From contig OY821791.1 in NCBI GenBank assembly GCA_963682175.1, forward strand, positions 23,901,826 to 23,965,825: 64,000 bases of DNA, in the 5' to 3' direction. Below the pieces are notes generated by a model. That model made no database searches and was not told where the DNA came from. It saw only the letters and a program-made list of their open reading frames with translations. The stretch comes from Triglochin maritima (taxonomy: Eukaryota; Streptophyta; Magnoliopsida; Alismatales; Juncaginaceae). The position numbers and the translations under genes were made by a program. Of the stretch, positions 11,679 to 22,055 are shown in pieces. Each line of letters starts with the position of its first letter. The stretch's first letter is position 1.

Positions 11679-12844
11679 TCAACCATAGTTAGAACTGGAT
11701 TGAATGTCACCATGTTGGTGCATGTATCCAGTTGAATTGTTCCCCATGTTGCCCTGAGAGTCCTGGGGTAAAGATTCCACACCCCTCACATGTATTGGTT
11801 CTCTTATTTGCTCGAGTGATGGTGGGTGGGTAGATGAATTACTCCCCTTTTTCTCACTTTCTTTTTTATTTTGTGATGATTTATTTGATTCAGAAATCTT
11901 ATAGATACGCGATCTCATCACAATATCACTTTGATTGCATACTATTTCTGGTTCACTATCAACATGAAAGATATTAAATTCAGCTTTTAAGTTTCCAAAA
12001 GATAGTTTCATGAGCCCATTTCGACAATTTATCAAAGCTTCAGAAGTGGCTAAAAATGGTCTGCCTAGTATTACAGGGATTTGTCTCTTAGGATTGCCAA
12101 CAGGTTCAGTGTCTAGAACGACAGAATCCACTAGGTAAATGAAGTCACCAACCTTAATCAAAACATCCTCTACTATACCTCTTGGTTTCTTAAAAGAGCA
12201 ATCAGCAAATGGAAGGGTTGTCTTAGAGGTTTTAGTGGACCAAGGTTTAGTTGCTCATAGACAGAGTACGGGAGTAAGTTAACACTAGCACCAAGGTCTA
12301 CAAGGGCTTTGTTGATAAAAGTATCTCCTATTGCACATGAAATTGTGGGACACCCAGGGTCCTTATACTTTATAGGAGACGAGTTTGACAGAATAGAGCT
12401 TATGTTTGCACTTAAGAATGCCTTCTTAGGTACGTTCGTTTTTCTCTTTTTAGTGCACAAATCTTTTAAGAATTTAGCATAAGCAGGTATTTGTTGAATC
12501 ATATCTAGGAGTGGAATATTCACCTTAACTTGCTTAAATACTTCCAAGATTTTCTCCATTTGTGCACTTGAGTTTTTCTTGAATCTATTGGGGAATGCGG
12601 CTTTAGGAACATAGACTCGCTCAGGTTCAACTATAGGTTCAGATTGAGTAGGTGGGTTGGGCTTTTCAAATTGGACTTCAGGTTCAATGGTCAGGTCACA
12701 CGTGGGTGCTTGATGGCTAGATTGATTAGGAGCTCTAGGATTGACCACATTGTTATCAACTTGTTTTCCGGACCGTAATGAAACAACTACATTTATTTGT
12801 TTGAACGATCCCTCCTCATGAACCATTTGAACCGGTCTAGGGTT
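11679..12844 (-). pseudogene. gag-linker and aspartic protease part of OTA element (frameshifted)
   Basis: Second half of the gag-protease frame, cut from the first half by the nested element. From about 12826 it holds a Pro-rich linker, then the protease with active-site block DLGASVNLLPYSVYEQL (about 12230-12290), then flap and ILGRPFLA blocks (about 12040-12100). A frameshift near 12170-12220 splits it into two frames. The canonical Asp-Ser/Thr-Gly triad reads Asp-Leu-Gly, which is usual in my recollection of Athila/Tat proteases. The tail to 11679 is Ser/Asn-rich. Confidence 0.85.
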
Positions 12845-12849
12845 GTTAT

Positions 12850-14330
12850 TGTTGGCTTTTTGGCCTTAATCTATGTTTTGATGATTTAATTAACCTAATC
12901 TTAATTATGATGATGTAGAGTAGCACACATATTGCATTGCATATATATTGTATTGTGCTAACCTCTACAGGTGATCAAGACTCAAGAAAGAAGGAAATGA
13001 AGTCAAGACATGTAATTAAAGCTAAATCGAAGACATGTAATCTTGATTTATTTTGAGTCTTAGGAACATGTGTAAATTGAGCATACAAGAGTTAAAAACC
13101 AATCACATACACAATAGGTTCCCTATAGAAGTCACACACGAAATTTCACATTATTTGGACTTCATTAGATCACCCAAACCTTAGTCGGAAATCACTTATA
13201 AACTTAAACCCAGATTTCCTGTGTGAACCGGTCGACCGAACCAGTTCTCAGTTCGACCGGTTTATAACAGACTCTCCACAGTGATTTTACCGAACTCTAC
13301 CGGTCGACCGGTTCTACATTTTCGGTCGACCGATTCCGGATTTTCATATGACCGTTCTTCTTGTCGTATATGCCCAACGGTCGTATTCGTATTAAAACTA
13401 TATACACCTCCATATACTTAACCAAACGGTCGAACCATGTGCCAAGTTCGGTCGACCGTTTAACATTGTCAAAAATTCCCAGCTATCGGTCGATACGATT
13501 TCGTTCGACCGATCCAATTTTCCCTCTACCGAAACGCTTATTCGGTCGACCGGTAACCCTGTTCGGTCGACCGTTTTCTTAATAGACTTAAGTGTTCGGT
13601 CGATCTATTCATATTTCAGTCGACCGTATTCTTATCGAACCCAAGCGTTCGGTCGACCGTTCCACGTTGCGGTCGACCGGTTCTGGACAGATTTGCAGCC
13701 CGATTTTCTACTTTGTGTATCTTGCACAAAACCCAATCAAATCTATCCCCAACGGCTAGAATACCTTAGGAGCTTATAAATAGAGGATCAAGACTTGTTG
13801 TTAACACAACTCTCCAACTCCAATTGTCCCAATACATTAGAGAGAAACCTCAATCCTCAAAGCTCCCAATTCTACACTCTATAAGCCTAAACTTCACACA
13901 TTTGATCATATACTCATCCTACTCAAAGTGTGCTCAATTAGAGAGTGAATCCCACTCAGCTACAAGTGTTGTCAAAAGAAGGAAGGACTTCGGTGAAAGC
14001 CCGAAGTGTCCCTCTCGGATTGTGAGAGGAAGAATTCAAGCAAGCGAGGGTTGTTCGCGTTGCTTGTGGTGTAAAGGCGTTCTCTCCCGGCCTGGAACGG
14101 GGAGTGGTTAGTGAAGACGTAGGCGGAGCTCGCGGAGTCGAGCGGAGCTTACAAGAGAGTACTAGGACCTGGGTGGGGTGCCGAACCTCTATAAAAACGC
14201 CGAGTCTCTTTGTGGTTTGCATGTTATTTCCCTACTAGTTTTTAAATTTGTTTCCGCTGCGTTTATTGTTTGATTAGTTAGGGATTAGATTAATAGTGAT
14301 TAGTGGACCCATAACCCACACGAACCTACA
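12850..14330 (+). repeat. 5' LTR of gag-only Sirevirus-like element (1481 bp)
   Basis: Starts TGTTGGCTTTTTGGCC, ends CGAACCTACA. The central part (13229-13680) holds eight exact GGTCGACC palindromes and several half sites. Same length as 16672-18152; the four differences I see all fall in the last 170 bases. ORFs at 13361-13582 and 13824-14222 occur in both LTRs and are not genes. Confidence 0.93.
13775..13782 (+). promoter_or_regulatory. Candidate LTR TATA box
   Basis: TATAAATA about 90 bases after the palindrome cluster, with the same setting (GCTTATAAATAGA) as the Sirevirus LTRs at 53854 and 62943. Repeated at 17597-17604 in the 3' LTR. Confidence 0.65.
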
Positions 14331-14332
14331 TT

Positions 14333-14345
14333 TGGTATCAGAGCC
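14333..14345 (+). other. Primer binding site, initiator tRNA-Met
   Basis: TGGTATCAGAGCC two bases after the LTR end, complementary to the 3' end of plant initiator tRNA-Met, the usual primer of copia elements. Confidence 0.9.
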
Positions 14346-14382
14346 TTGTTAGCTAAATTCTATACTTAATCGTATTTTTAGC

Positions 14383-15861
14383 ATGTCTAGCACATCTAAT
14401 CACTTAGAGGGTTTATGCACCACAAGGCCTCCTTTGCTTAATGGGTCAAATTATGATTATTGGAAAAATAGAATGAAAATCTTTTTAATATCAAATGACC
14501 TTAAGTATTGGAAGTTTATTCAAAATCCATACGTACCCCCAAATGAAGATGATTTAGATTCTCTATCTAGGGCTCAAATGAAAGAAATTGAAATGAACTC
14601 TAAAATCATGAACATTCTTTATTGTGGCCTTAATGAGGGAGAATACAATAGAATTAGGGGTTGTGAAAGTGCAAATGAAATATGGCATAGGTTACAAATG
14701 CATCATGAGGGTGATAGTAAAACTAAAGAAACTAGGGTTAGTCTTCTCATGCATAAATATGAAATATTTTCTATGCAAATCGGTGAGAACATAAGCGACA
14801 TGAACACTCGCTTCACCGATATCACTAACTCTCTTTTGATTCTTGGAAGAAGGATAAATGAAGGAGAGATGACTCGAAAATTCCTCCGGTCATTGAGCAA
14901 CGATTGGGAAGACAAGGTCGTGGCAATCGAAGAATCGCACGATCTTTCAAAATTGAAGATGGAGGAACTCATTGGAAATCTCATGGCCTATGAGCTCCAA
15001 TTGAGTCATCGAAGAGAGAAGGAAGCTTCAAAGAAAAACTCCGTGGTGGCATTGCATGCAAATTTTGATGAGCCAAGGAGGGTGGAAGAAGAGGACATTG
15101 AGGTCCTTGCCCAAGACTTCTTCAAATACCTCAAGAGGGATAAGGGAGAAAAGAATGAAAGAAGAGGTAGAAGAAGTGAGAAAAGAGAAAAAGAAAAGGA
15201 GAGGGAGGAGAGCGAAAATGAGAGAAAAGAGAGGGAGAAGAAAAATGAGAGAAGAGAGAGGAGAAGAGAAAAGGAGAAGAGTAAGAGGAAAGAAAGGAAG
15301 GAGGAAGCTCACAAAGCCACTTGGGATGACTCTTCATCTCCATCATCATCATCCTCTTCCTTGCAAAGTAGAAGAGAGGTTGCACATTCATGCTTCATGG
15401 CCATTGAAGATGAACAAAGTGAGGTAGCTTCTAACTCCTCTAAATCTTATTCCACTAGAAGTAATTCATGTTCAAGTAAATCACATTCTAGTGCTAGCTC
15501 TAACTCTAATTCTAATGACGAATCATATACACATGATGAGCTACAAAATGCATTTCATGATTTAGTTAAACAATATGAGATCATTTGTGAAAAGAACAAA
15601 AATGCTAGAAAAACTATAAATGATCTCAAATGCCAAATTGAATTAATCATGAATGAAAATAATGAGGTGATTGCTAGACTTGAATCAAATGAATCATCAC
15701 TTGCTAGTCTAAGTAAAACACCCATTATTGATGAACATGTAGATCTTAAAGCTTCAAATATGCAATTAAGAAAAGATCTTGAAATGTTCACTAAAGGAAC
15801 AAAAATGGTTGATATGCTTTTGAGTAGTCAAAGACAATCATTAGCTAAACATGGTTTATGA
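14383..15861 (+). CDS. Gag of gag-only Sirevirus-like element, zinc knuckle replaced
   Basis: 492 residues, ATG 37 bases after the primer site. Residues about 15-210 are a copia gag (DUF4219/UBN2-type) with a YDYWKNRMKIFL-type start and an RFTDITNSL block. In the related gag at 54490 a CCHC knuckle follows; here residues about 250-308 are instead an almost uninterrupted Arg/Lys/Glu run that could form a charged single helix, and no Cys-containing knuckle exists. Then comes KATWDDSSS, a Ser-rich stretch (about 310-385) and a coiled-coil-like part ending near residue 490. In the relative the frame continues past this point, so the TGA at 15859 may be a premature stop. Presumed role: particle formation and RNA packaging in trans with a full Sirevirus. 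Confidence 0.85.
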   Translation: MSSTSNHLEGLCTTRPPLLNGSNYDYWKNRMKIFLISNDLKYWKFIQNPYVPPNEDDLDSLSRAQMKEIEMNSKIMNILYCGLNEGEYNRIRGCESANEIWHRLQMHHEGDSKTKETRVSLLMHKYEIFSMQIGENISDMNTRFTDITNSLLILGRRINEGEMTRKFLRSLSNDWEDKVVAIEESHDLSKLKMEELIGNLMAYELQLSHRREKEASKKNSVVALHANFDEPRRVEEEDIEVLAQDFFKYLKRDKGEKNERRGRRSEKREKEKEREESENERKEREKKNERRERRREKEKSKRKERKEEAHKATWDDSSSPSSSSSSLQSRREVAHSCFMAIEDEQSEVASNSSKSYSTRSNSCSSKSHSSASSNSNSNDESYTHDELQNAFHDLVKQYEIICEKNKNARKTINDLKCQIELIMNENNEVIARLESNESSLASLSKTPIIDEHVDLKASNMQLRKDLEMFTKGTKMVDMLLSSQRQSLAKHGL

Positions 15862-16041
15862 TACAATGTTCAATTGAAAAACCATGTATCTCATACTACT
15901 TTAAATGGCAAGCACTTATTTGTTAAATCTAGTTCCTCAAGTGTGTGGGCACCCAAAACCAAAATGGTTTGGATTCCCAAAGCTAACATTCAAGGACCCA
16001 AAGTTGTTTGGGTACCTAAATCTACTCTTGTAGGAGCTTGA
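15862..16041 (+). other. In-frame continuation of gag after TGA
   Basis: The frame stays open for 59 codons after the TGA at 15859-15861 and stops at TGA 16039-16041. It encodes three W(A/I/V)PK-type repeats like those in the gag-pol linker of the element at 52751. Either the TGA is a point mutation or gag is extended by readthrough; the sequence cannot decide. Confidence 0.6.
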
Positions 16042-16671
16042 GGAGGAGATTGGTGGTGACCGGGTGAGCTCAAGAGTCAAATTCAAATCCGGTTGCATCA
16101 CCAAATGAGATTGGAGCTAAATTCGAATTCAACATTGGTATAAATTCCTATCTATACAATTCATGTTAAATTAGCTCTAATCTAGCTTCATATGCTTAAT
16201 TGACATATCATATAGTTCAATTCATTGAAAATCATTAACCCTATTCATTGCAAATCATTTATCACATCCATTGATTTTAAATGTCAATTCTAAATGGATG
16301 TTAGAATAAGGCTTAAGAAGAAACTTAATTGAACTTAAATTTCATCATACTCATTGTTTCAATTTAGCCTTATTGATAGGGGGAGCTTAAATGTTATATC
16401 TTTTATTAGAGTAATGAAGTGCAAAATTTAGGGGGAGCAACTTCATTACAAGACATCCAAATTCTATGCTTAAAGTCTTAAATAATTATTATTTTTGATG
16501 GATGTCAAAGGGGGAGAGATAATTAAGGGGGTAACTTGGAATTTGGCATAAAATTGAACAAAAACTATGCACATCCATAGGGGGAGCATTAATATGCATA
16601 GTTTACATATACAAATTCCATGTATTTAGATAGAATTAAGATATAGGTTGCCATCATCAAAAAGGGGAGAT
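16042..16671 (+). other. 3' noncoding region with several polypurine tracts
   Basis: No ORF. GGGGGAG occurs at about 16380, 16431, 16511 and 16580; the last tract, AAAAAGGGGAGAT (16659-16671), touches the LTR and is the likely plus-strand primer. Multiple polypurine tracts are a described Sirevirus trait. This is where pol should be; it has been removed cleanly. Confidence 0.75.
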
Positions 16672-18152
16672 TGTTGGCTTTTTGGCCTTAATCTATGTTT
16701 TGATGATTTAATTAACCTAATCTTAATTATGATGATGTAGAGTAGCACACATATTGCATTGCATATATATTGTATTGTGCTAACCTCTACAGGTGATCAA
16801 GACTCAAGAAAGAAGGAAATGAAGTCAAGACATGTAATTAAAGCTAAATCGAAGACATGTAATCTTGATTTATTTTGAGTCTTAGGAACATGTGTAAATT
16901 GAGCATACAAGAGTTAAAAACCAATCACATACACAATAGGTTCCCTATAGAAGTCACACACGAAATTTCACATTATTTGGACTTCATTAGATCACCCAAA
17001 CCTTAGTCGGAAATCACTTATAAACTTAAACCCAGATTTCCTGTGTGAACCGGTCGACCGAACCAGTTCTCAGTTCGACCGGTTTATAACAGACTCTCCA
17101 CAGTGATTTTACCGAACTCTACCGGTCGACCGGTTCTACATTTTCGGTCGACCGATTCCGGATTTTCATATGACCGTTCTTCTTGTCGTATATGCCCAAC
17201 GGTCGTATTCGTATTAAAACTATATACACCTCCATATACTTAACCAAACGGTCGAACCATGTGCCAAGTTCGGTCGACCGTTTAACATTGTCAAAAATTC
17301 CCAGCTATCGGTCGATACGATTTCGTTCGACCGATCCAATTTTCCCTCTACCGAAACGCTTATTCGGTCGACCGGTAACCCTGTTCGGTCGACCGTTTTC
17401 TTAATAGACTTAAGTGTTCGGTCGATCTATTCATATTTCAGTCGACCGTATTCTTATCGAACCCAAGCGTTCGGTCGACCGTTCCACGTTGCGGTCGACC
17501 GGTTCTGGACAGATTTGCAGCCCGATTTTCTACTTTGTGTATCTTGCACAAAACCCAATCAAATCTATCCCCAACGGCTAGAATACCTTAGGAGCTTATA
17601 AATAGAGGATCAAGACTTGTTGTTAACACAACTCTCCAACTCCAATTGTCCCAATACATTAGAGAGAAACCTCAATCCTCAAAGCTCCCAATTCTACACT
17701 CTATAAGCCTAAACTTCACACATTTGATCATATACTCATCCTACTCAAAGTGTGCTCAATTAGAGAGTGAATCCCACTCAGCTACAAGTGTTGTCAAAAG
17801 AAGGAAGGACTTCGGTGAAAGCCCGAAGTGTCCCTCTCGGATTGTGAGAGGAAGAATTCAAGCAAGCGAGGGTTGTTCGCGTTGCTTGTGGTGTAAAGGC
17901 GTTCTCTCCCGGCCTGGAACGGGGAGTGGTTAGTGAAGACGTAGGCGGAGCTCGCGGAGTCGAGCGGAGCTTACAAGAGAGGACTAGGACCCGGGTGGGG
18001 TGTCGAACCTCTATAAAAACGCCGAGTCTCTTTGTGGTTTGCATGTTATTTCCCTACTAGTTTTTAAATTTGTTTCCGCTGCGTTTATTGTTTGATTAGT
18101 TAGGGATTAGATTAATAGTGATTAGTGGACCCATAACCCACACGATCCTACA
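16672..18152 (+). repeat. 3' LTR of gag-only Sirevirus-like element (1481 bp)
   Basis: Same as 12850-14330 apart from four substitutions near the 3' end (for example CGATCCTACA instead of CGAACCTACA). Followed by the target duplication GTTAT. Carries the same eight palindromes and a TATAAATA at 17597-17604. Confidence 0.93.
17597..17604 (+). promoter_or_regulatory. Candidate LTR TATA box (3' LTR copy)
   Basis: Exact copy of the TATAAATA at 13775. Being in the 3' LTR it could drive transcription outward into the OTA gag remnant. Confidence 0.5.
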
Positions 18153-18157
18153 GTTAT

Positions 18158-19407
18158 TTCCTAGAGGTGGTTGATATAGCTGATATTGATTATTAGATAT
18201 TAGATTCACCTCAGGTTGACTTGGAAACTGACCCTTTTCTCTTTCACCAACTATTTGGGCTAGTTGGTTGACTTGTGTTTCTAGCCTTTGGAAGGATTAG
18301 GTGGTTGTTTGCTTAAAAGTCTTAACCAAATTTTCCAAGCTTGTCAACCTAACATCATAATCTCCATTGTTACTAAACCCAGATGATGTATTATTTTGCT
18401 TATACGGGTTTGGTTGTTGTCTAGGAGGTTAACCTTGTTGGCTCCAAGAAAGATTGGGATGATTACGCCAACCCGGGTTATAGATGGATGCGTATGGGTC
18501 ATTTCTAGAATGGTTAAACATGGCATTAACTTGTTCAAAGTTCGCACAATCCTCCATTATATGACCAGTCTGACCACATCTATAGCAAGGGATAGAAGAG
18601 GCTTGATTCACTAGGGGTCTGGTTTTTAGCTCTAGACTTTCCACTCTACGCATAAGGGTAGCTAGTTTTCCTTCAGCAGCCACAGTAGCATCTAAAGCTA
18701 AGACACCTGGTTTGGGTTGACTTGCTATTCTAGATCCAATACTCGGGTTATTCGGTGCTCTAGCATTGTCCCATTGCATACTATTTTCGGCTAAATCCTC
18801 AAGAAATGTCCAAGCATCATTCTCATTTTTGGACATGAAGTTTCCTTGGCTTACAGATTCTACCATAACCCTAGATGTAGGTGTCAATCCCTCATAAATA
18901 ATTTGGCACAATTGCCATCTTGGAATTCCATGATGAGGGCATTGGGTCAACATACTTTTAAATCTTTCTAAATAGGAATAGAACGGCTCGCTCTCAGATT
19001 GAACGAATGCAACAATTTCATTCCTAATCCTAATAGTCTTACGGTTGGGGAAATATTTCTTTAAGAATACTTGAACAAACTCGGCCCACCTCCTAATAAT
19101 CTTTCGGCTAGACTATATAGCCATTTCTTAGCGTCGTCCTTCAGTGCTAGAGGCACGAATTTAAGACGCACTGCCTCCTCAGAGATATGCTGGTATTGCA
19201 TAAGGGAGCAGATTTCCTCAAATTCTCTAAGGAAGAGATATGAGTCTTCCTTAGAGGTGAGTTGGGCAACATACTCATGTATTGTGCCTTCAGTTCGAAG
19301 TCGCGACCCGGTATGGTGGGCATAACGATGCACGATGGCTGAGCAGCAATCGTTGGGTAGCACCGATCCATCAAAGTTATAGTCGTGTCCACTACATTCT
19401 CACCCAT
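18158..19407 (-). pseudogene. OTA gag, capsid domain and zinc knuckle (frameshifted)
   Basis: First half of the gag-protease gene. The likely start is the ATG at 19407 (MGENVV...), since the longer frame to 19545 has no ATG. A Retrotrans_gag capsid domain (FLREFEEICSLMQYQ, FVPLALKDDAKKWLYSL blocks) spans about 19060-19280 but is split by frameshifts near 19255 and 19090. It continues with QCPHHGIPRWQLCQIIYEGL (about 18890-18940) and a CCHC knuckle, CYRCGQTGHIMEDC (about 18550-18590). Further damage lies between 18429 and 18158, where the nested element starts. Comparison copy: 24849-27273. Confidence 0.85.
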
Positions 19408-20821
19408 TGGATCCGGGTGAGGTGGTGCAACAAGTGGATTAGGGCTAAGCTCTAGACTGGAATCTAGATGAACTCGTGAGAGTCGATTGCGCAAGTCCCG
19501 AACCCAAATCTGAGTGCACCGGTTTGAATCAATTTTTGAATTCAAATTTGAAATTTAAATTCCAAATTCAATTTCAAGAATTAATTACTTTTTTTATAAA
19601 TTTTTTTCAAAAATGGAAACAAACAATAGAAAGGGAAAAATGAGAAAGGAATCTTAATCTAGAGAATTGATATGAGAAGAGAAAGAAGACTCAGATGAGA
19701 AGGGAAACTTAACTCTAAAAGATAGATAAGAGGGTTGGTCAAAAGTTTCCTAAACAAGCACGGTTCAAACAAACCTAGACCTAATGTCGTTTAAATCTAG
19801 ACGACTCCTAACTGGTTGAGTCGAATTGGTTCGCTTGATTCACCTCCCTCACTAATCAAACCAAATTGGCCAGGCAGTGTATAGTTAGTGGGGGCGCTTC
19901 CGACAGAGTCAGTGCCAATTAGACAACCACTTCGCTTGGAAGACTTACGTCAATACAAAAACACTTTCTAGACACCAAATTAAATTCGATCAGCTTCAAG
20001 TCATAGCAAGTCAAACCAATCTTCTCCTTAATTGAGTTCGAATCCTTAGGGCCAATGTCTAATTGATTTTAATTTAAGGCTTGGGTGACACTTTAAGATT
20101 GTGATTTGTGGGCCACGGAAGGGTGATGAAATCCCCACCGTATCTTTTCCTACGGAGTTGCCCTTAAGACAGTTTAACTTAAATCTAGCAAAGATAGTCA
20201 AACATTGGTCTTTAGTTGGGGGACAATTGCAAGGTTTGTATGCAAACTAATTTATATGCTTAAATGCAATCGATAAAAACCGTGCTCGTACCTTGCCTCC
20301 AGCACTCTTCAACAAAAAATAATTTGAAAGAATTTAGCAAGAATAATGCAAACAAAACACTATATGATGCACGCACTAAGTCTTTCCAATTTTGCCAATT
20401 TTTAGGTCAGAGTTGAATTATTGCCAATTATGGAATTTGAGCTTAACACGTGCAGTTCTACAAAAAAGGAAATTTTCCGCAAATAGAAATTACGAGGAAA
20501 AAGGCAACAAAGGTTACCTACGAACGCACTGTCGGGTTCACCGCCCGTTCTTGAAAATTTCCAGTTGCTCTACGCGTCCACCCAGAGATGGAGACGACCC
20601 CAGAAAAGATTGAAGCCCAGATGCTTCAGACGTGCGGCGGATCCGCTGCAGATTGTTCTTTAGGTACGGCGTTTTCGCCGCCCTTCTTGCTCCGACTGTG
20701 TCCGGATTTCGCCGCGCACTCCGTTGTCTCCTGAAACTCAAACCCAAATAGTTAGATCGCACACACGACAAACAAAATAGAATCGAAATCACCAAAAAAA
20801 TAAACAAAATCTTTGTCGCCT
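19408..20821 (-). other. Leader of OTA element
   Basis: About 1.4 kb between primer site and gag, nearly the same as 27274-28685. It is A-rich near gag with a purine-rich run at 19610-19740. ORFs at 20392-20807 recur only partly in the sister copy, with frameshifts, so I do not treat them as genes. Confidence 0.6.
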
Positions 20822-20838
20822 CCCAGGCAACGGCGCCA
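20822..20838 (-). other. Primer binding site, tRNA-Asp (one mismatch)
   Basis: Plus strand CCCAGGCAACGGCGCCA; differs from the sites at 2216 and 28686 by one base in the fourth position (A for G). Confidence 0.85.
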
Positions 20839-20844
20839 AAAACA

Positions 20845-22050
20845 TGGTGGGAATTTTATTTATACCGCAAGTGCACGACGTCGATGAAGACGTGACAAGT
20901 ACGGGTCGAACACAAGGAGGGAGAGTTATTGTTATTTTTGTGATTTTCGATTTAGGAAAGAAAGAGAGAGAAATAAGTTTGGTTTGAGATTTTTGGTTTT
21001 TAATTATCTAAAGCAAGAACAACAAAAAGTAAAAAGAAAATAAAGCATATATGGATGAGAGTCCAGCGGGTGGAGGTTTAGATGTCGGGTTTTGTTTAGA
21101 GAAATCTGAAACTTATAATAAATCACATTAGTTATAAAGCATTACATGATAAATGATTCAACATAAACTCAAGTAATCAAAATATACTAACATGAAATTA
21201 AAATAATAACATCATTCTTCTTCTCATCACCCTAAATCCATCACCCCCACCCTTCGGAGAGAGTCAGAAACTCATGGATGAAGGGAAGGAGAAGGGGTCC
21301 TAGAGAAACTACAAAAGAAAACTAAAAACAAAAAATAAACCAACAGAATTTTATTACTAAAGCATGGAATAAAACAAGTTCCTCCTTTTTTCTACAACAT
21401 AGTTTTGGGGCTATTTATAGCCGATACAAGGGACCCAAGTATAAAATAGGAAAGTACACGCATCATGACACGATTGGACAAATCCGGGGCCATGGATCAA
21501 AAGGGGTGCGGCGTTTTCGCCGCAAGTTGCATGTAATGTGCGGCGGAAACGCCGCAATTTTAGCTCTGATTGGATCCGGATTTTTCCTATGTGTTTATGG
21601 TATGATTTAAATATCATTTGCGCGTCTGGATTGATTTCTTTCCTTTCGTTTGAGCTCCGAATTTATTTCTTCATATATTTGGAGATCCAAATTGATTTTT
21701 CTTTAGAAATTCTCCAAAATACTATTTTGGTACTTGTAATTTGCAGTCGGGTCCTCGGCCTTTTGCAATTAAGTCCCTGGTTACTTTTGTGCTTAAGTCC
21801 TTGGCCTTTTTGTAATTAGGTCTTTGAATGATTTTATGCTTGGATCGAATTCAATTTGAAACCCGATTATCTTGACTTGGTCTTTATGATAGAAATGAGT
21901 CTCTTGCACGCGTTTATACTCGAGATATGGGTAATTTGCATTCAGGTCCCTGTATTCTGTAAATGAGACTAAACACATACGTTAGTAGCATTTATTGATA
22001 TAAAAGTAATCTAAATGAAAGACATATGATGCAATGTATGCAATGCATCA
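20845..22050 (-). repeat. 5' LTR of OTA element (1206 bp)
   Basis: Plus strand TGGTGGGAATT to GCAATGCATCA, then GTGCA, the target duplication. Partner of 9399-10605. Confidence 0.9.
21412..21419 (-). promoter_or_regulatory. Candidate LTR TATA box (5' LTR)
   Basis: TATAAATA on the element strand in the 5' LTR, hence the likely start region of the gag-protease transcript. Confidence 0.55.
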
Positions 22051-22055
22051 GTGCA

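Larger units (their letters stand above)
12850..18152 (+). mobile_element. Gag-only Sirevirus-like copia element (TR-GAG type), young
   Basis: Complete element of 5303 bp: two 1481 bp LTRs (TG..CA), target duplication GTTAT (12845-12849 and 18153-18157), initiator-Met primer site, one long gag ORF and polypurine tracts. Protease, integrase, reverse transcriptase and RNase H are all absent. The gag and the multiple GGGGGAG tracts match the Sirevirus lineage and the longer element at 52751. I count four differences between the LTRs, so insertion was recent. It lies inside the gag-protease gene of the OTA element. Mobilisation in trans by a full Sirevirus is inferred. Confidence 0.92.
9399..22050 (-). 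mobile_element. OTA gag-protease element, complete ends, with nested insertion
   Basis: Two related LTRs (9399-10605 and 20845-22050) flanked by the 5-base duplication GTGCA (9394-9398 and 22051-22055), tRNA-Asp primer site at 20822-20838 and polypurine tract beside 10606. With the nested Sirevirus-like element removed the unit is about 7.3 kb. It encodes only gag and aspartic protease; no reverse transcriptase, RNase H or integrase can be found, so it needed those in trans. The reading frames are broken by frameshifts. Confidence 0.9.

Noticed and set aside
13361..14222. ORFs found twice, here and at 17183-18044
   Set aside because: They lie in the two LTRs of one young element, so identity is expected. 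The composition is that of the palindrome array.
15028..15391. Minus-strand ORFs over the gag (15028-15312, 15131-15391)
   Set aside because: Antisense shadows of the Arg/Lys/Glu-rich segment.
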